64,000 bases of DNA from DASVTR01 sp036387475 (GTDB lineage Bacteria; Acidobacteriota; Blastocatellia; Pyrinomonadales; Pyrinomonadaceae): the NCBI GenBank assembly GCA_036387475.1, contig DASVTR010000003.1, positions 186,001 to 250,000 on the forward strand, read 5' to 3'. Position numbers and translations under genes: made by a program. The notes beneath the pieces are model-generated. The model saw only the letters and a program-made list of their open reading frames with translations, was not told the DNA's origin and searched no databases. This document shows, one piece after another, positions 16,113 through 24,155 of this stretch; the stretch's first letter is position 1; the number at the start of each line of letters is the position of its first letter.

Positions 16113-17537
16113 TCATCTGGCCGGATCAATGACTATCATGCGCGGCTCGGTCATCTCTTCCATCGCGTAGCGCACGCCTTCGCGGCCCGCGCCCGAAAGC
16201 TTGACGCCGCCATAAGGCATATTGTCCACGCGAAAGGCCGGCGCGTCGTTTATCATCACGCCGCCGAACTCAAGCGTCTCGGCGGCCAAATACATGCGCT
16301 CCATCTCGCGCGTGAAGACCCCTGCCTGTAAACCGTAGCGCGTGTTGTTGGCTTCCACGAGCGCCGCAGTGAAATCTGTGAAGGTCTGGATAGTGGCGAC
16401 GGGCGCGAAGACTTCTTCCGAGCAGACGCGCATCTCGCTATGCACATCTGTCAGGACGGTCGCTTCAATCAGTGAGCCGCGCCGCACGCCCCCGCAGAGC
16501 ACATGCGCTCCCGCGCCGACCGCCTCGTTTATCCATTCTTCTGCGCGCCGTGCGGCCTGCTCGTCAATCATTACGGACAACTCCGTCGCTTCGTCGAGCG
16601 GGTCGCCCGTGCGTAAGTTTCGTGCGCGTTCGACAAATTTTGCAGTCCACTCGTCTGCGATTCGTTCGTGTATGAAAAGACGCTGGGCAGAGATGCAGAC
16701 CTGGCCCGCATAATTGAAGGCCGCCATAGCTGTGCGCTCAATTGAGTATGCCACGTCCGCCGTCTCGTCAACGATGACTGGGGCGTTGCCGCCGAGTTCG
16801 AGCGCCACCGCCTTGCGTGCTGCACGCTCGCGCAGCTTCCACCCGACCGTCGCGCTGCCCGTAAAGGAGATCATCGCCACTCTCTCGTCCATTAGCACAA
16901 CATCAATTTCCGCTATCTCCATCGGCACAACTTGCAGCGCACTCTTCGGCAACCCGGATTCCAAAAACACTTCGCCGAGTAGCAGCGCCGTCAGGGGCGT
17001 GCGCGGGCTGGGCTTGACGATAATCGCGTTGCGTGATGCGAGCGCGGGCGCGGCCTTGTGTGCGACGAGGTTGAGCGGGAAGTTAAACGGAGTGATGCCG
17101 AAGATGACGCCGCGCGGAATCCTCTCCGTCCAACCATAGCGCCCGCGCCCCAGCGCCTGTGTGTCAACGGGAACGGTCTCGCCCGTGAAGCGCCGCGCTT
17201 CCTCCGAGGCGAAAGTAAAAGTCGCGACGGCGCGGTCAGTCTCGCCGCGCGAAGCCTGTAGAGGCTTGCCGCTCTCGACGGCAATGGTGCGCGCAAACTC
17301 TTCGCGCCGCGCTTGAATCCCGTCTGCAATTCGCCGCAAAGCCTCTGCGATCTCGTAACGAGGCAGAGCGCGCAATTCGGCTGCCGCCCCGGCGGCAATC
17401 GCAATGGCTTCCTCGACCGCCTCGCGAGATGCGGCAGAGACGCGCGCCAACATCTCGCCTGTGAAGGGCGAGCGAACGTCCTGAAACTGCCCGGTCGCGC
17501 GCCACTCGCCGCCTATAAGTAAAGGCTTGGTGTCCAT
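16113..17537 (-). CDS. NAD(P)-dependent aldehyde dehydrogenase
   Basis: This is an ALDH-superfamily enzyme that oxidises an aldehyde to its acid. Visible features are the NAD-loop GVIFGITPFNFPLN, the general-base motif LELGGNAPVIV, the nucleophile in AGQVCISAQRL, and the C-terminal MPYGGVKLSGAGREG. It resembles the branch with lactaldehyde, phosphonoacetaldehyde and non-phosphorylating glyceraldehyde-3-phosphate dehydrogenases. I choose ATG 17537 (MDTKPLLIGGEW). The frame stays open upstream, but those codons come from palindromic element A2. It is the first gene of a coupled minus-strand unit with the acylase and thpR. Confidence 0.92.
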   Translation of the reverse strand: MDTKPLLIGGEWRATGQFQDVRSPFTGEMLARVSAASREAVEEAIAIAAGAAAELRALPRYEIAEALRRIADGIQARREEFARTIAVESGKPLQASRGETDRAVATFTFASEEARRFTGETVPVDTQALGRGRYGWTERIPRGVIFGITPFNFPLNLVAHKAAPALASRNAIIVKPSPRTPLTALLLGEVFLESGLPKSALQVVPMEIAEIDVVLMDERVAMISFTGSATVGWKLRERAARKAVALELGGNAPVIVDETADVAYSIERTAMAAFNYAGQVCISAQRLFIHERIADEWTAKFVERARNLRTGDPLDEATELSVMIDEQAARRAEEWINEAVGAGAHVLCGGVRRGSLIEATVLTDVHSEMRVCSEEVFAPVATIQTFTDFTAALVEANNTRYGLQAGVFTREMERMYLAAETLEFGGVMINDAPAFRVDNMPYGGVKLSGAGREGVRYAMEEMTEPRMIVIDPAR

Positions 17538-17569
17538 CGTTTGGTGAAAGAATACTAGCACAGGAAAAG

Positions 17570-17652
17570 CAGTTTTCAGTTTTCGGTTTTCAGTTTCCAG
17601 AAGAAAACAAACTGCCTTTTCTGAAAACTGAAAACTCAAAATTGTAAACTGT
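17570..17652. repeat. Palindromic word element A2 (cagttttcggttttcag family)
   Basis: It shares words with A1 (6002-6097). The arms agttttcagttttcggtttt and its complement flank an A-rich core. It lies between the divergent aldehyde dehydrogenase and outer-membrane protein genes. Confidence 0.8.
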
Positions 17653-17798
17653 CATCATCGTTGCTTTTCTTGCGCTGTGGCGCGCGAGCCGCTACAATCC
17701 GCGCGACGGGTCGCTGAGTAAAGTTGATTGGTTGTGATTCTCTATTGCGGCTGATCCTGTGTGTGCTCGCGGTCAATTTTAGGATGAACGGACGTTTT

Positions 17799-18677
17799 AT
17801 GTCGCATCGGTATCTTTTACTGAGATTCAACGCCCTGCTCGCGCTCTTGCTGCTCTGCGCCTGCGCTGCCAGCGCGCAGCAACGACCGCTGCTGACCGAG
17901 GACGTGGACATTATTCCGCCCGGCTCTTTGCGCATAGAGGTCGGGATAGACTTTGTGCAGAACGCGAAGTTTCCGCTTTCGGGTGTGACGGGCGACCTGA
18001 CGCGCCTCGGCGTCATTGGCATTAACGTCGGATTAGCGCCGAACGTAGAGTTTCAGATTGACGGCGTTGCGCAGAACATCCTGAGCATTAATTCGCAGAC
18101 CGTCCCGTCGCCGATTCAACTGGGCTTTGCGCCCGGCACGAATTCGACGAATGATGTCGGCGATTTCACGCTCTCGACGAAAATCAAGCTGAGAAGCGAA
18201 ACCGAGCGCGGCCCTTCCTTAGGCTTTCGTCTCGGCGTGCAGTTACCAAACTCGAATCAGGGGCGCGCTATCGGCGTTAATCAGATCAACGCTTTCGGCA
18301 CAATTCTCATCGGTAAAAAGTTCGGGCGCGCGGGGCGCGTCAATACCTTCGGCAATCTTGGCATCGGCATCCTGACCGCGCCCATCGAAAGATTCACGCA
18401 GAACGACGTGCTGCTCTACGGCTTTGCCAGCATCATTCGCTTAACGAAGAATATCAACTTTGCTGGCGAGATTCACGGGCGGGCCAATACGCGCGGTGGC
18501 CGTGCGCCGCTCGGCACAGAAGGGCAATCGGAAGCGCGTCTCGGCTTGCAGGTCAACGCTTCCGGCCTGCGTTTCGATTTCGCGGGCATCGCCGGGCTAA
18601 CAGACTTCAGCCCCCGTTCCGGCGTCACCTTCGGCGTCACCTACGACACCCCCAGCATTTTCACGCCAGCAAAATAG
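17799..18677 (+). CDS. Outer-membrane beta-barrel protein, unknown function
   Basis: A signal peptide (MSHRYLLLRFNALLALLLLC, then ACAASAQ) is followed by about 265 residues of alternating polar/hydrophobic strands (FTLSTKIKLRSE, LGFRLGVQLPNS, INAFGTILIGKKFG, INFAGEIHGRAN). The final strand is short and ends VTYDTPSIFTPAK. This fits an outer-membrane barrel of the loosely defined 'transporter/MetA-like' type, but I cannot name a substrate. The start could also be the ATG at 17784. Element A2 lies upstream and B1 downstream, which isolates the gene transcriptionally. Confidence 0.72.
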   Translation: MSHRYLLLRFNALLALLLLCACAASAQQRPLLTEDVDIIPPGSLRIEVGIDFVQNAKFPLSGVTGDLTRLGVIGINVGLAPNVEFQIDGVAQNILSINSQTVPSPIQLGFAPGTNSTNDVGDFTLSTKIKLRSETERGPSLGFRLGVQLPNSNQGRAIGVNQINAFGTILIGKKFGRAGRVNTFGNLGIGILTAPIERFTQNDVLLYGFASIIRLTKNINFAGEIHGRANTRGGRAPLGTEGQSEARLGLQVNASGLRFDFAGIAGLTDFSPRSGVTFGVTYDTPSIFTPAK

Positions 18678-18683
18678 TTAGGA

Positions 18684-18790
18684 AAAGCAGAATTCAAAAT
18701 TCAGGAGTCAGAATCCAGAATATAAGGCGGCAACCACTTTTTTCAGATTTTCTGTTCTACTGACTCCTGAATTCTGACTCCTGACTCCTG
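18684..18790. repeat. Palindromic word element B1 (aattcaggagtcagaatccag family, forward)
   Basis: The left arm carries cagaattc/aggagtcagaatcc words, the right arm their complements (gactcctgaattctgactcc). The asymmetric core aaggcggcaaccactttttt is shared with B2, B3 and B5. The right end is 9 nt from the next ATG. Confidence 0.88.
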
Positions 18791-18799
18791 CGTTTACTT

Positions 18800-19540
18800 A
18801 TGTTCGATTGGCTACGCTCCATTTTTGCCCGGTTCAATCAATCCTTCGCGGGCGTTGTCCAGTGGTTGGAAACATTCATCGTCGGTGTGCCGATGTATGT
18901 GGCCGGGCCTTCGATGCTGATTATCGGCGCGCTCGATTCCTCGCTGCTCTCGCTGCCGGAGATTAACGATTACCTGGTGGTGATGCGCGTCGCCAACGAT
19001 CATAAATCGGTTCTCTATTTCCCTTTATTCGCGGCGGCTGGCTCTGTGCTCGGCTGCCTGCTGCTCTACACGCTGCTCAGGCGCGGCGGACAGGCCGTGC
19101 TGCGCAAGCGTTTTCGCGCAGAGCACATAGAACGGGTTGAGCGTGCGTACGCGCGCTTTGGTTTTCTGGCGCTGGCTGTACCGGCACTGTTGCCGCCGCC
19201 GATGCCTTTCAAGATTTTCGTGGCAACGGCGGGCACGCTTGAATATCCGCGCTGGCGCTTTGTGATGACGATTATGATTGCGCGCAGCCTGCGCTACTAC
19301 ATAGAAGGCACGCTGGCGATCTTTTACGGGCGGCAGGTGATCGAGTTTATTAAGCAGTACGGCTTTACTATTCTGGCGGTCGTCATTGGTCTGTGCGTCG
19401 TCGGGTTGGCCGTTTACCTACTTAAGAAACGGTTCATAAGCGAGCGCGGCGCAAGTGTTGCGACGGAAGCTGTAGAAGATGAATCGCAGACGCCTATGGA
19501 GCAAGCTGGCAGCAAGACTGCTCCGGGTTCGTCGGATTAG
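18800..19540 (+). CDS. VTT-domain (DedA/YqaA-type) membrane protein 1
   Basis: VTT/SNARE-associated proteins are polytopic inner-membrane proteins, some of which flip lipid carriers such as undecaprenyl phosphate. About five hydrophobic segments are visible, with a re-entrant loop near GALDSSLLSLPEI and the family motif LLPPPMPFKIFVATAG at about residues 130-145. The tail after the last helix is polar. It is followed 36 nt later by a second VTT protein, so the two may act as a pair. No Shine-Dalgarno precedes the ATG, because element B1 ends 9 nt upstream. Confidence 0.85.
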   Translation: MFDWLRSIFARFNQSFAGVVQWLETFIVGVPMYVAGPSMLIIGALDSSLLSLPEINDYLVVMRVANDHKSVLYFPLFAAAGSVLGCLLLYTLLRRGGQAVLRKRFRAEHIERVERAYARFGFLALAVPALLPPPMPFKIFVATAGTLEYPRWRFVMTIMIARSLRYYIEGTLAIFYGRQVIEFIKQYGFTILAVVIGLCVVGLAVYLLKKRFISERGASVATEAVEDESQTPMEQAGSKTAPGSSD

Positions 19541-19576
19541 ACTAAAAGCGAGAAGAGCGAAAGGACTAGGTTTACT

Positions 19577-20194
19577 TTGAAGCGTTTCCTGCGCAGGTTG
19601 GTTGACGGCATGATTGCTTACGGCCCGCTGGGGTTGTTTGGGCTGGCGTTTCTCGATTCCGCATTGATACCGCTGCCGCTTGGGCCGGATGCGGCGATGA
19701 TGCTGTTGACGGCGAATCATCCTGAGTTGATGCCGGTCTATGCGCTGGCGGCAACAATCGGCTCGGTCGCAGGCTGCATCGTGCTCTACTACATTTCGCG
19801 GCGTGCTGGCCGCCGCGCTCTCGCACGCTTTTCGCCAGCCAAGCAGGAACGCGTGAAAGGATTGCTCGACCGCTACGACGTGCTGGCGCTGTTTGTCGTC
19901 TCCATCCTTCCGCCGCCGTTTCCCTTCAAGTTGTTCGTCATCTCTTCGGGCGTCTTTCGCTTAAACGTGCTGCGCTTTGCGTTAGCCATCGCCGCGGGCC
20001 GCGCTTCCAGATTTTTTCTGGAAGGGATGCTGGTCAAGCATTACGGTGGGCAGATACAGGAATTGATAACGCGTTACTTTCAACGCATTGGTCTCATAGG
20101 CATCGGTCTGGTTGTGCTCGTCGCGACGTTTTTTATCGCGCGTACTCTCTGGCGGCGCAGGGCTGCAAACGAGACGGCAGAGTCAAACGGTTAG
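19577..20194 (+). CDS. VTT-domain (DedA/YqaA-type) membrane protein 2
   Basis: This 205-residue paralogue of the preceding gene has the same layout: re-entrant FLDSALIPLPLGPDAAMM, a hydrophobic helix, and the motif ILPPPFPFKLFVISSGVF. The start appears to be TTG at 19577 behind AGG, since no ATG precedes the first conserved segment. Tandem VTT genes suggest a heteromeric or divided role in lipid-carrier recycling (inference). Its stop codon overlaps by 4 nt with the end of the convergent exonuclease gene. Confidence 0.85.
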   Translation: MKRFLRRLVDGMIAYGPLGLFGLAFLDSALIPLPLGPDAAMMLLTANHPELMPVYALAATIGSVAGCIVLYYISRRAGRRALARFSPAKQERVKGLLDRYDVLALFVVSILPPPFPFKLFVISSGVFRLNVLRFALAIAAGRASRFFLEGMLVKHYGGQIQELITRYFQRIGLIGIGLVVLVATFFIARTLWRRRAANETAESNG

Positions 20195-21015
20195 CAAGGC
20201 TCGCTGGCCGCCAGGAATTGAAAGAGACGCGCTCCGGCCACGTCGTGTATGCCGTGCTGACGCAATCGCGCGAGGATGCGTATGAAAATCTCTGCTGTGG
20301 CGAGCGCATCATCCGGCGCGCGATGCCGATTGAGAATCGGAATCATAAAGTATTCCGCGATTGTGTGTAGGCGATAGTTCGTCAGGCCCGGAAAGGTGCG
20401 GCGCGAGAGCTTGACGGTGCACAAGTGCGAGTTAATCATCCGGCGACCGGGAAAGACGCGACGGATTTCGTGATTCAAAAAGCGCACGTCAAACTGCGCG
20501 TTGTGGGCCACCAGAACGGCGTCCGCCGCAAAGTCCAGCCAGCCTCCGATGACGTCTGCGAAGATGGGCGCGTCCTTCACCATCTGGTTAGTAATGCCAG
20601 TCAGTTGCACTATGAAGGGCGGGATTAAGGTTTCCGGGTTGACCAGCGTTTGAAACTCGGCGACGATACGACCCCGGCTGACGCGGTAAGCTCCGATTTC
20701 CGTAATCCGGCAGGGAGGCGTTTTAGCCCCCGTGGTTTCCACGTCAACGACGACGAAATCCGATTCATGAAGAACGCGCGATTCCACGTCTTCGCAGTCA
20801 AGCTCAATGATCGAACCGTCGCCGAGCCGCAAGCGATGATCGTCTTTAATCAAATCGGAGACTAGGAGCGCCGCAAGCTCCGCTTCCAGATCGGGCAGCT
20901 TGAGAACGATGTCTGCGATGTCTGCGGCAGGCGCGCGGCCTCCGCAGACGCGCAGCAGGTCTATGGCCTCCTGGACCAGCGGTGAATCAGAGACAAGATT
21001 GCGAGGCAGCGTCAT
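20191..21015 (-). CDS. DEDDh 3'-5' exonuclease, DNA polymerase III epsilon-like, with N-terminal extra domain
   Basis: The exonuclease domain spans about residues 89-260: VVVDVETTGAK supplies the first Asp and Glu, LVAHNAQFDVRFL the second Asp, and HRAPDDALATAEI the His and final Asp. This is the proofreading fold of DnaQ/PolC. The first ~85 residues (VQEAIDLLRVCGGRAP onward) look like a small helical domain, as in some 'DNA polymerase III epsilon' paralogues. It may be a repair nuclease rather than the replisome subunit. ATG 21015 is preferred over GTG 21018. It is convergent with, and overlaps by 4 nt, the VTT gene. Confidence 0.88.
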   Translation of the reverse strand: MTLPRNLVSDSPLVQEAIDLLRVCGGRAPAADIADIVLKLPDLEAELAALLVSDLIKDDHRLRLGDGSIIELDCEDVESRVLHESDFVVVDVETTGAKTPPCRITEIGAYRVSRGRIVAEFQTLVNPETLIPPFIVQLTGITNQMVKDAPIFADVIGGWLDFAADAVLVAHNAQFDVRFLNHEIRRVFPGRRMINSHLCTVKLSRRTFPGLTNYRLHTIAEYFMIPILNRHRAPDDALATAEIFIRILARLRQHGIHDVAGARLFQFLAASEPC

Positions 21016-21074
21016 CACTTACTTATTGTAGCGCGAGAGCGCGGGCAGAATAAAGTAGAGGGAGAAATCTGAAG

Positions 21075-21650
21075 GTGCAGGCCGAAGAGGTGATTGAGAG
21101 ATTCAAACGCACGGGCGCGCTGCTCGAAGGGCACTTCATCTTATCGAGCGGCCTTCACAGCGCAAGCTACTTGCAGTGTGCGCTGGTGCTACAGCATCCG
21201 GCGGAGGCCGCAGCGTTTGGCCGAGCACTGGCCGAGCGCTACGGCGGCGTGCAGGTCGAAACCGTAGCCGCGCCGGCCATCGGCGGCCTCATCATCGGCT
21301 ACGAAGTCGCGCGTTTCCTCAATGCCAGATTCATCTGGACAGAACGCGACGGCTCTAGCACGATGACGCTCCGGCGCGGCTTTACAGTTCGACCCGGCGA
21401 GAGCGTGCTCGTCGTCGAGGACGTGATTACGACGGGCGGCTCAACCCGCGAAACCATCGTTGCGCTAACGAGCGCGGGAGCGCGCGTTGTCGGTGCGGCC
21501 TCCATCATTGACCGCTCAGAGGGACGCGCCGATGTCGGTGTCCCACGCTTTGCTCTCGCCACCCTCGATGTCCCCGCAGTCGCCGCCACCGTCTGCCCCG
21601 CCTGCGCACGCGGCGAGCAGGCCATTAAGCCCGGTAGCAGAAAGAAGTGA
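21075..21650 (+). CDS. pyrE: Orotate phosphoribosyltransferase
   Basis: PyrE makes orotidine 5'-phosphate from orotate and PRPP in pyrimidine synthesis. The PRPP-binding motif VLVVEDVITTGGSTRE lies near residues 112-127, and FILSSGLHSASYLQCAL is the usual N-terminal substrate segment. The start is a GTG at 21075 with GGAG 10 nt upstream. The short Cys-containing segment VCPACARGEQA near the end is a feature of many PyrE proteins. Repeat words of family G start at its stop codon. Confidence 0.93.
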   Translation: MQAEEVIERFKRTGALLEGHFILSSGLHSASYLQCALVLQHPAEAAAFGRALAERYGGVQVETVAAPAIGGLIIGYEVARFLNARFIWTERDGSSTMTLRRGFTVRPGESVLVVEDVITTGGSTRETIVALTSAGARVVGAASIIDRSEGRADVGVPRFALATLDVPAVAATVCPACARGEQAIKPGSRKK

Positions 21651-21795
21651 TGAGTAATGAGTGATTCGGTAAAGCAGGAGTCAGAATCCAGAGTTCAGGA
21701 GTCAGAAGAAATGAAAATCAAAAGAAGTGGTTGCGGCCTTATATTCTGGATTCTGAATTCTGACTCCTGAATTCTGTTTTTATTCATCACTCGTC
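21648..21795. repeat. Outer arms of family G enclosing element B2
   Basis: gtgatgagtaatgagtgatt (21648-21667) is mirrored by attcatcactcgtcat just before the truA ATG. The complete B2 element lies between these arms, so one hairpin is nested in another. Confidence 0.7.
21672..21776. repeat. Palindromic word element B2 (inverted relative to B1)
   Basis: Arms caggagtcagaatccagagt and its complement enclose a core (aagtggttgcggccttatat). The reverse complement of this core nearly equals the B1 core over about 50 nt. Confidence 0.88.
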
Positions 21796-22548
21796 ATGAA
21801 TTTTAAGTTGACGCTTCAGTATGACGGAACGGATTTTCACGGCTGGCAGATGCAGGGCGAGCAGCGTACGGTGCAGGGCGAGTTGACGAGAGTGCTGTCT
21901 TTGCTCGACGGGCGCGACGTTGTTGTGCATGGCTCAGGCAGGACGGATGCGGGCGTGCACGCCGAAGGACAGGTGGCGAGCGTGCAACTGCTGCGCGAAA
22001 TTGAGCCTGAGAGATTACGCGCCGCCATCAACGGCAATTTGTCGCGCGACTTGCGCGTTATCTCTGCGGAAGCCGTCGCGGATGATTTCCATGCGCGCTT
22101 TTCGGCGCGCGGCAAGACCTACCTGTACCGCATAGTCAACGCGCCCGTCATCTCTCCCTTCCACGTGCGCTACGCTCATCATGAAGCGCTTCCTCTAGAC
22201 TGTGAACGAATGAGAGAGGCCGCGCCGTTGTTTCTCGGCGAACATGATTGGACGAGCTTTTCTTCGGCGCAAACAGAAGCCCAGTCGCGCGTCCGCACAG
22301 TGACCGAGTTGTCGCTGATTGAGAAATTTGACGAATCGTCTTGCGCTCGCCTGATTGAAATTAGGGCCAGCGCCGATGGATTCTTGCGCTACATGGTACG
22401 CAGTATCGCGGGCGCGCTGCTGGCGGTCGGGCGCGGGCGTCTTGCCCTGCCGGATGTGGCACGCGCGATTGACGGCGGCGAGCGCCCTCTCTCCGTCGTT
22501 ACCGCTCCCGCGCACGGCTTGACGCTCCTGCGCGTGCACTATGATTGA
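21796..22548 (+). CDS. truA: tRNA pseudouridine synthase TruA (second, canonical copy)
   Basis: This 250-residue protein is a standard TruA for uridines 38-40 of the anticodon arm. Motifs are YDGTDFHGWQ, HGSGRTDAGVHAEGQVAS with the catalytic Asp at 51, KTYLYRI, and FLRYMVRSIAGALLAVGRG. The first copy at 754-1539 shares only these motifs. No Shine-Dalgarno precedes the ATG; element B2/G fills the gap after pyrE. Element C2 follows before uppS. Confidence 0.94.
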   Translation: MNFKLTLQYDGTDFHGWQMQGEQRTVQGELTRVLSLLDGRDVVVHGSGRTDAGVHAEGQVASVQLLREIEPERLRAAINGNLSRDLRVISAEAVADDFHARFSARGKTYLYRIVNAPVISPFHVRYAHHEALPLDCERMREAAPLFLGEHDWTSFSSAQTEAQSRVRTVTELSLIEKFDESSCARLIEIRASADGFLRYMVRSIAGALLAVGRGRLALPDVARAIDGGERPLSVVTAPAHGLTLLRVHYD

Positions 22549-22567
22549 CATGCGCCACGTTAAGTGA

Positions 22568-22648
22568 AACGATGAACGCGGAACGCTGCAACGATGAATG
22601 AAAGATAAGCTCTTGATAGTTCATCCTTCATCGTTCCTCGTTCATACT
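22568..22648. repeat. Palindromic word element C2 (inverted core)
   Basis: The arms are gatgaacgcggaacgctgca and its complement. The core gaaagataagctcttgatag is the reverse complement of the cores of C3 and C5. The right end is about 10 nt from the uppS ATG. Confidence 0.82.
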
Positions 22649-22658
22649 TTCTACGTCA

Positions 22659-23450
22659 ATGCTTTCAGACTTCGCTGAAATTGTGCAGCAGGGCACGCGC
22701 GAAGAGATGCTGCTGGCGAGCATCTCCTGGGAACGTCTGCCGCGACACGTCGCCATCATCATGGACGGCAACGGGCGTTGGGCGGCGCAACGCAGCCAGC
22801 CGCGCATCGCCGGTCATCGCGCGGGCGTTGAGGCCGTGCGCGCGGCGGTCGATACGGGCGCGCGGCTCGGTCTCAAGGCTTTGACGCTCTACGCCTTCTC
22901 GACCGAAAACTGGAAACGCCCGCGCCTCGAAGTTGATGCGTTGATGCGTATGCTCAGGCGTTATCTGCGGCTCGAACTCGAAGAAATCCACCGGCAGAAC
23001 ATACGCTTTCAAGCCATCGGGCGCACAGAAGCGCTCGCTCCCAATGTCAAACGCGAGATTGCACGCGCCGCCGAGCGGACGGCCCAGAATACCGGAATGA
23101 TCTTGAGCATCGCCTTGAACTACGGCGGGCGCGCAGAGATTGTTGACGCCGCCCGCGCCGCTATGCAGCGACTACTACAGGAAGGAAAATCGCCAGACGA
23201 ATTGACGGAAGAGAACATCGCCCGCGAGTTGTATACAACAGGCTTGCCCGAACTCGACTTGCTCGTTCGTACCAGCGGCGAACTGCGTCTCTCAAACTTT
23301 ATGCTCTGGCAAACAGCCTACAGTGAGATTTACGTCACCGAAACGCTCTGGCCCGACTTTCGACGCGCGCACCTGCTCGAAGCCGTGGTTGATTTCCAGC
23401 GCCGCGACCGTCGCTTCGGCGGACTGAAATTAGTTGCCAATGCAAAATAG
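22659..23450 (+). CDS. uppS: Isoprenyl transferase (undecaprenyl diphosphate synthase type)
   Basis: UppS adds isoprene units to farnesyl diphosphate to form the C55 carrier lipid for peptidoglycan. Conserved regions are VAIIMDGNGRWA with the catalytic Asp at about residue 37, HRAGVEAVR, TLYAFSTENW, VRTSGELRLSNFMLW and YVTETLWPDF. Length (263 aa) is normal. It opens a plus-strand block uppS-Uma2-cdsA-dxr-rseP-ispG concerned with isoprenoids, phospholipid and envelope stress. No clear Shine-Dalgarno is visible; element C2 precedes it. Confidence 0.95.
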   Translation: MLSDFAEIVQQGTREEMLLASISWERLPRHVAIIMDGNGRWAAQRSQPRIAGHRAGVEAVRAAVDTGARLGLKALTLYAFSTENWKRPRLEVDALMRMLRRYLRLELEEIHRQNIRFQAIGRTEALAPNVKREIARAAERTAQNTGMILSIALNYGGRAEIVDAARAAMQRLLQEGKSPDELTEENIARELYTTGLPELDLLVRTSGELRLSNFMLWQTAYSEIYVTETLWPDFRRAHLLEAVVDFQRRDRRFGGLKLVANAK

Positions 23451-23470
23451 ACTCGAAGATTTCAAATTAG

Positions 23471-24058
23471 ATGGAAACCATTGTTGAAGAAAAAATCTGG
23501 ACTGACGACGAGCTTCTGGTGCTTCCGCAGGATGGGAACAAGTATGAAGTCGTGAAAGGAGAACTCGTCATGAGTCCGGCTGGCATTGACCATGAAGAGA
23601 TTGGTGCACGTCTGACGGCGGCTTTGGTGAATTTTGTCATTCCGCACAAACTCGGCATCGTTTGTACTTCCAGCGCTGGTTACTGGATGAAACCGAGGAA
23701 TCCGTTGCTTCCGAAGAAGAGAAATTTCCTCTCGCCAGACGTTTCCTTTCTGGCTAAAGAGCGCCTACAGGGACTCAAGCGACCGCCGAAGAAATTCTTC
23801 GACGGTGCGCCCGACCTCGTCGTCGAAATACTCTCGCCGAGCGATACAGTTGAACTGCTGCACGAAAAAATCGTCGAGTATTTTGATAACGGCACTCGGC
23901 TGCTCTGGGTCATTAATCCGGCGGAACAGATCGCGCTCGTCTATCACTCTCCGCAACCAGACCGTCTTTTGCGCAGCGGCGAAATGCTAGACGGGGAACA
24001 AGTCATTCCCGGCTTCACTTTGCCCGTCGCCGAGTTATTCATAGAATTTGAATTTTAA
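23471..24058 (+). CDS. Uma2 family endonuclease (DUF820), inserted between uppS and cdsA
   Basis: This is the second Uma2-type PD-(D/E)XK protein in the window. Motifs are VVKGELVMSPAG, the acidic SPDVSFL, PDLVVEILSPSDT, and LHEKIVEYFDNGTRLLWVINP with the Lys. The first copy (2448-3014) is only distantly similar. The gene starts 20 nt after uppS and ends exactly where palindromic element B3 begins, between genes normally next to each other. Its function is unknown. Family knowledge supports a nuclease fold, not a target. Confidence 0.88.
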   Translation: METIVEEKIWTDDELLVLPQDGNKYEVVKGELVMSPAGIDHEEIGARLTAALVNFVIPHKLGIVCTSSAGYWMKPRNPLLPKKRNFLSPDVSFLAKERLQGLKRPPKKFFDGAPDLVVEILSPSDTVELLHEKIVEYFDNGTRLLWVINPAEQIALVYHSPQPDRLLRSGEMLDGEQVIPGFTLPVAELFIEFEF

Positions 24059-24145
24059 AGCAGGAGTCAGAAGAACAGAAAGAAGAATAAAAACGGGTTG
24101 CCGCCTTATCCTTCTGGCTTCTGGATTCTGACTCCTGAATTCTGC
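24057..24145. repeat. Palindromic word element B3 (inverted orientation)
   Basis: It begins at the Uma2 stop codon (taaagcaggagtcagaag) and ends 10 nt before the cdsA ATG. The core gggttgccgccttatccttc is the reverse complement of the B1-type core. Confidence 0.86.
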
Positions 24146-24155
24146 TTTTCATAAA

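Noticed and set aside
17538..17639. Longer N-terminus for the aldehyde dehydrogenase
   Set aside because: The added residues are encoded by element A2 words, and the family start MDTKPLL fits at 17537.
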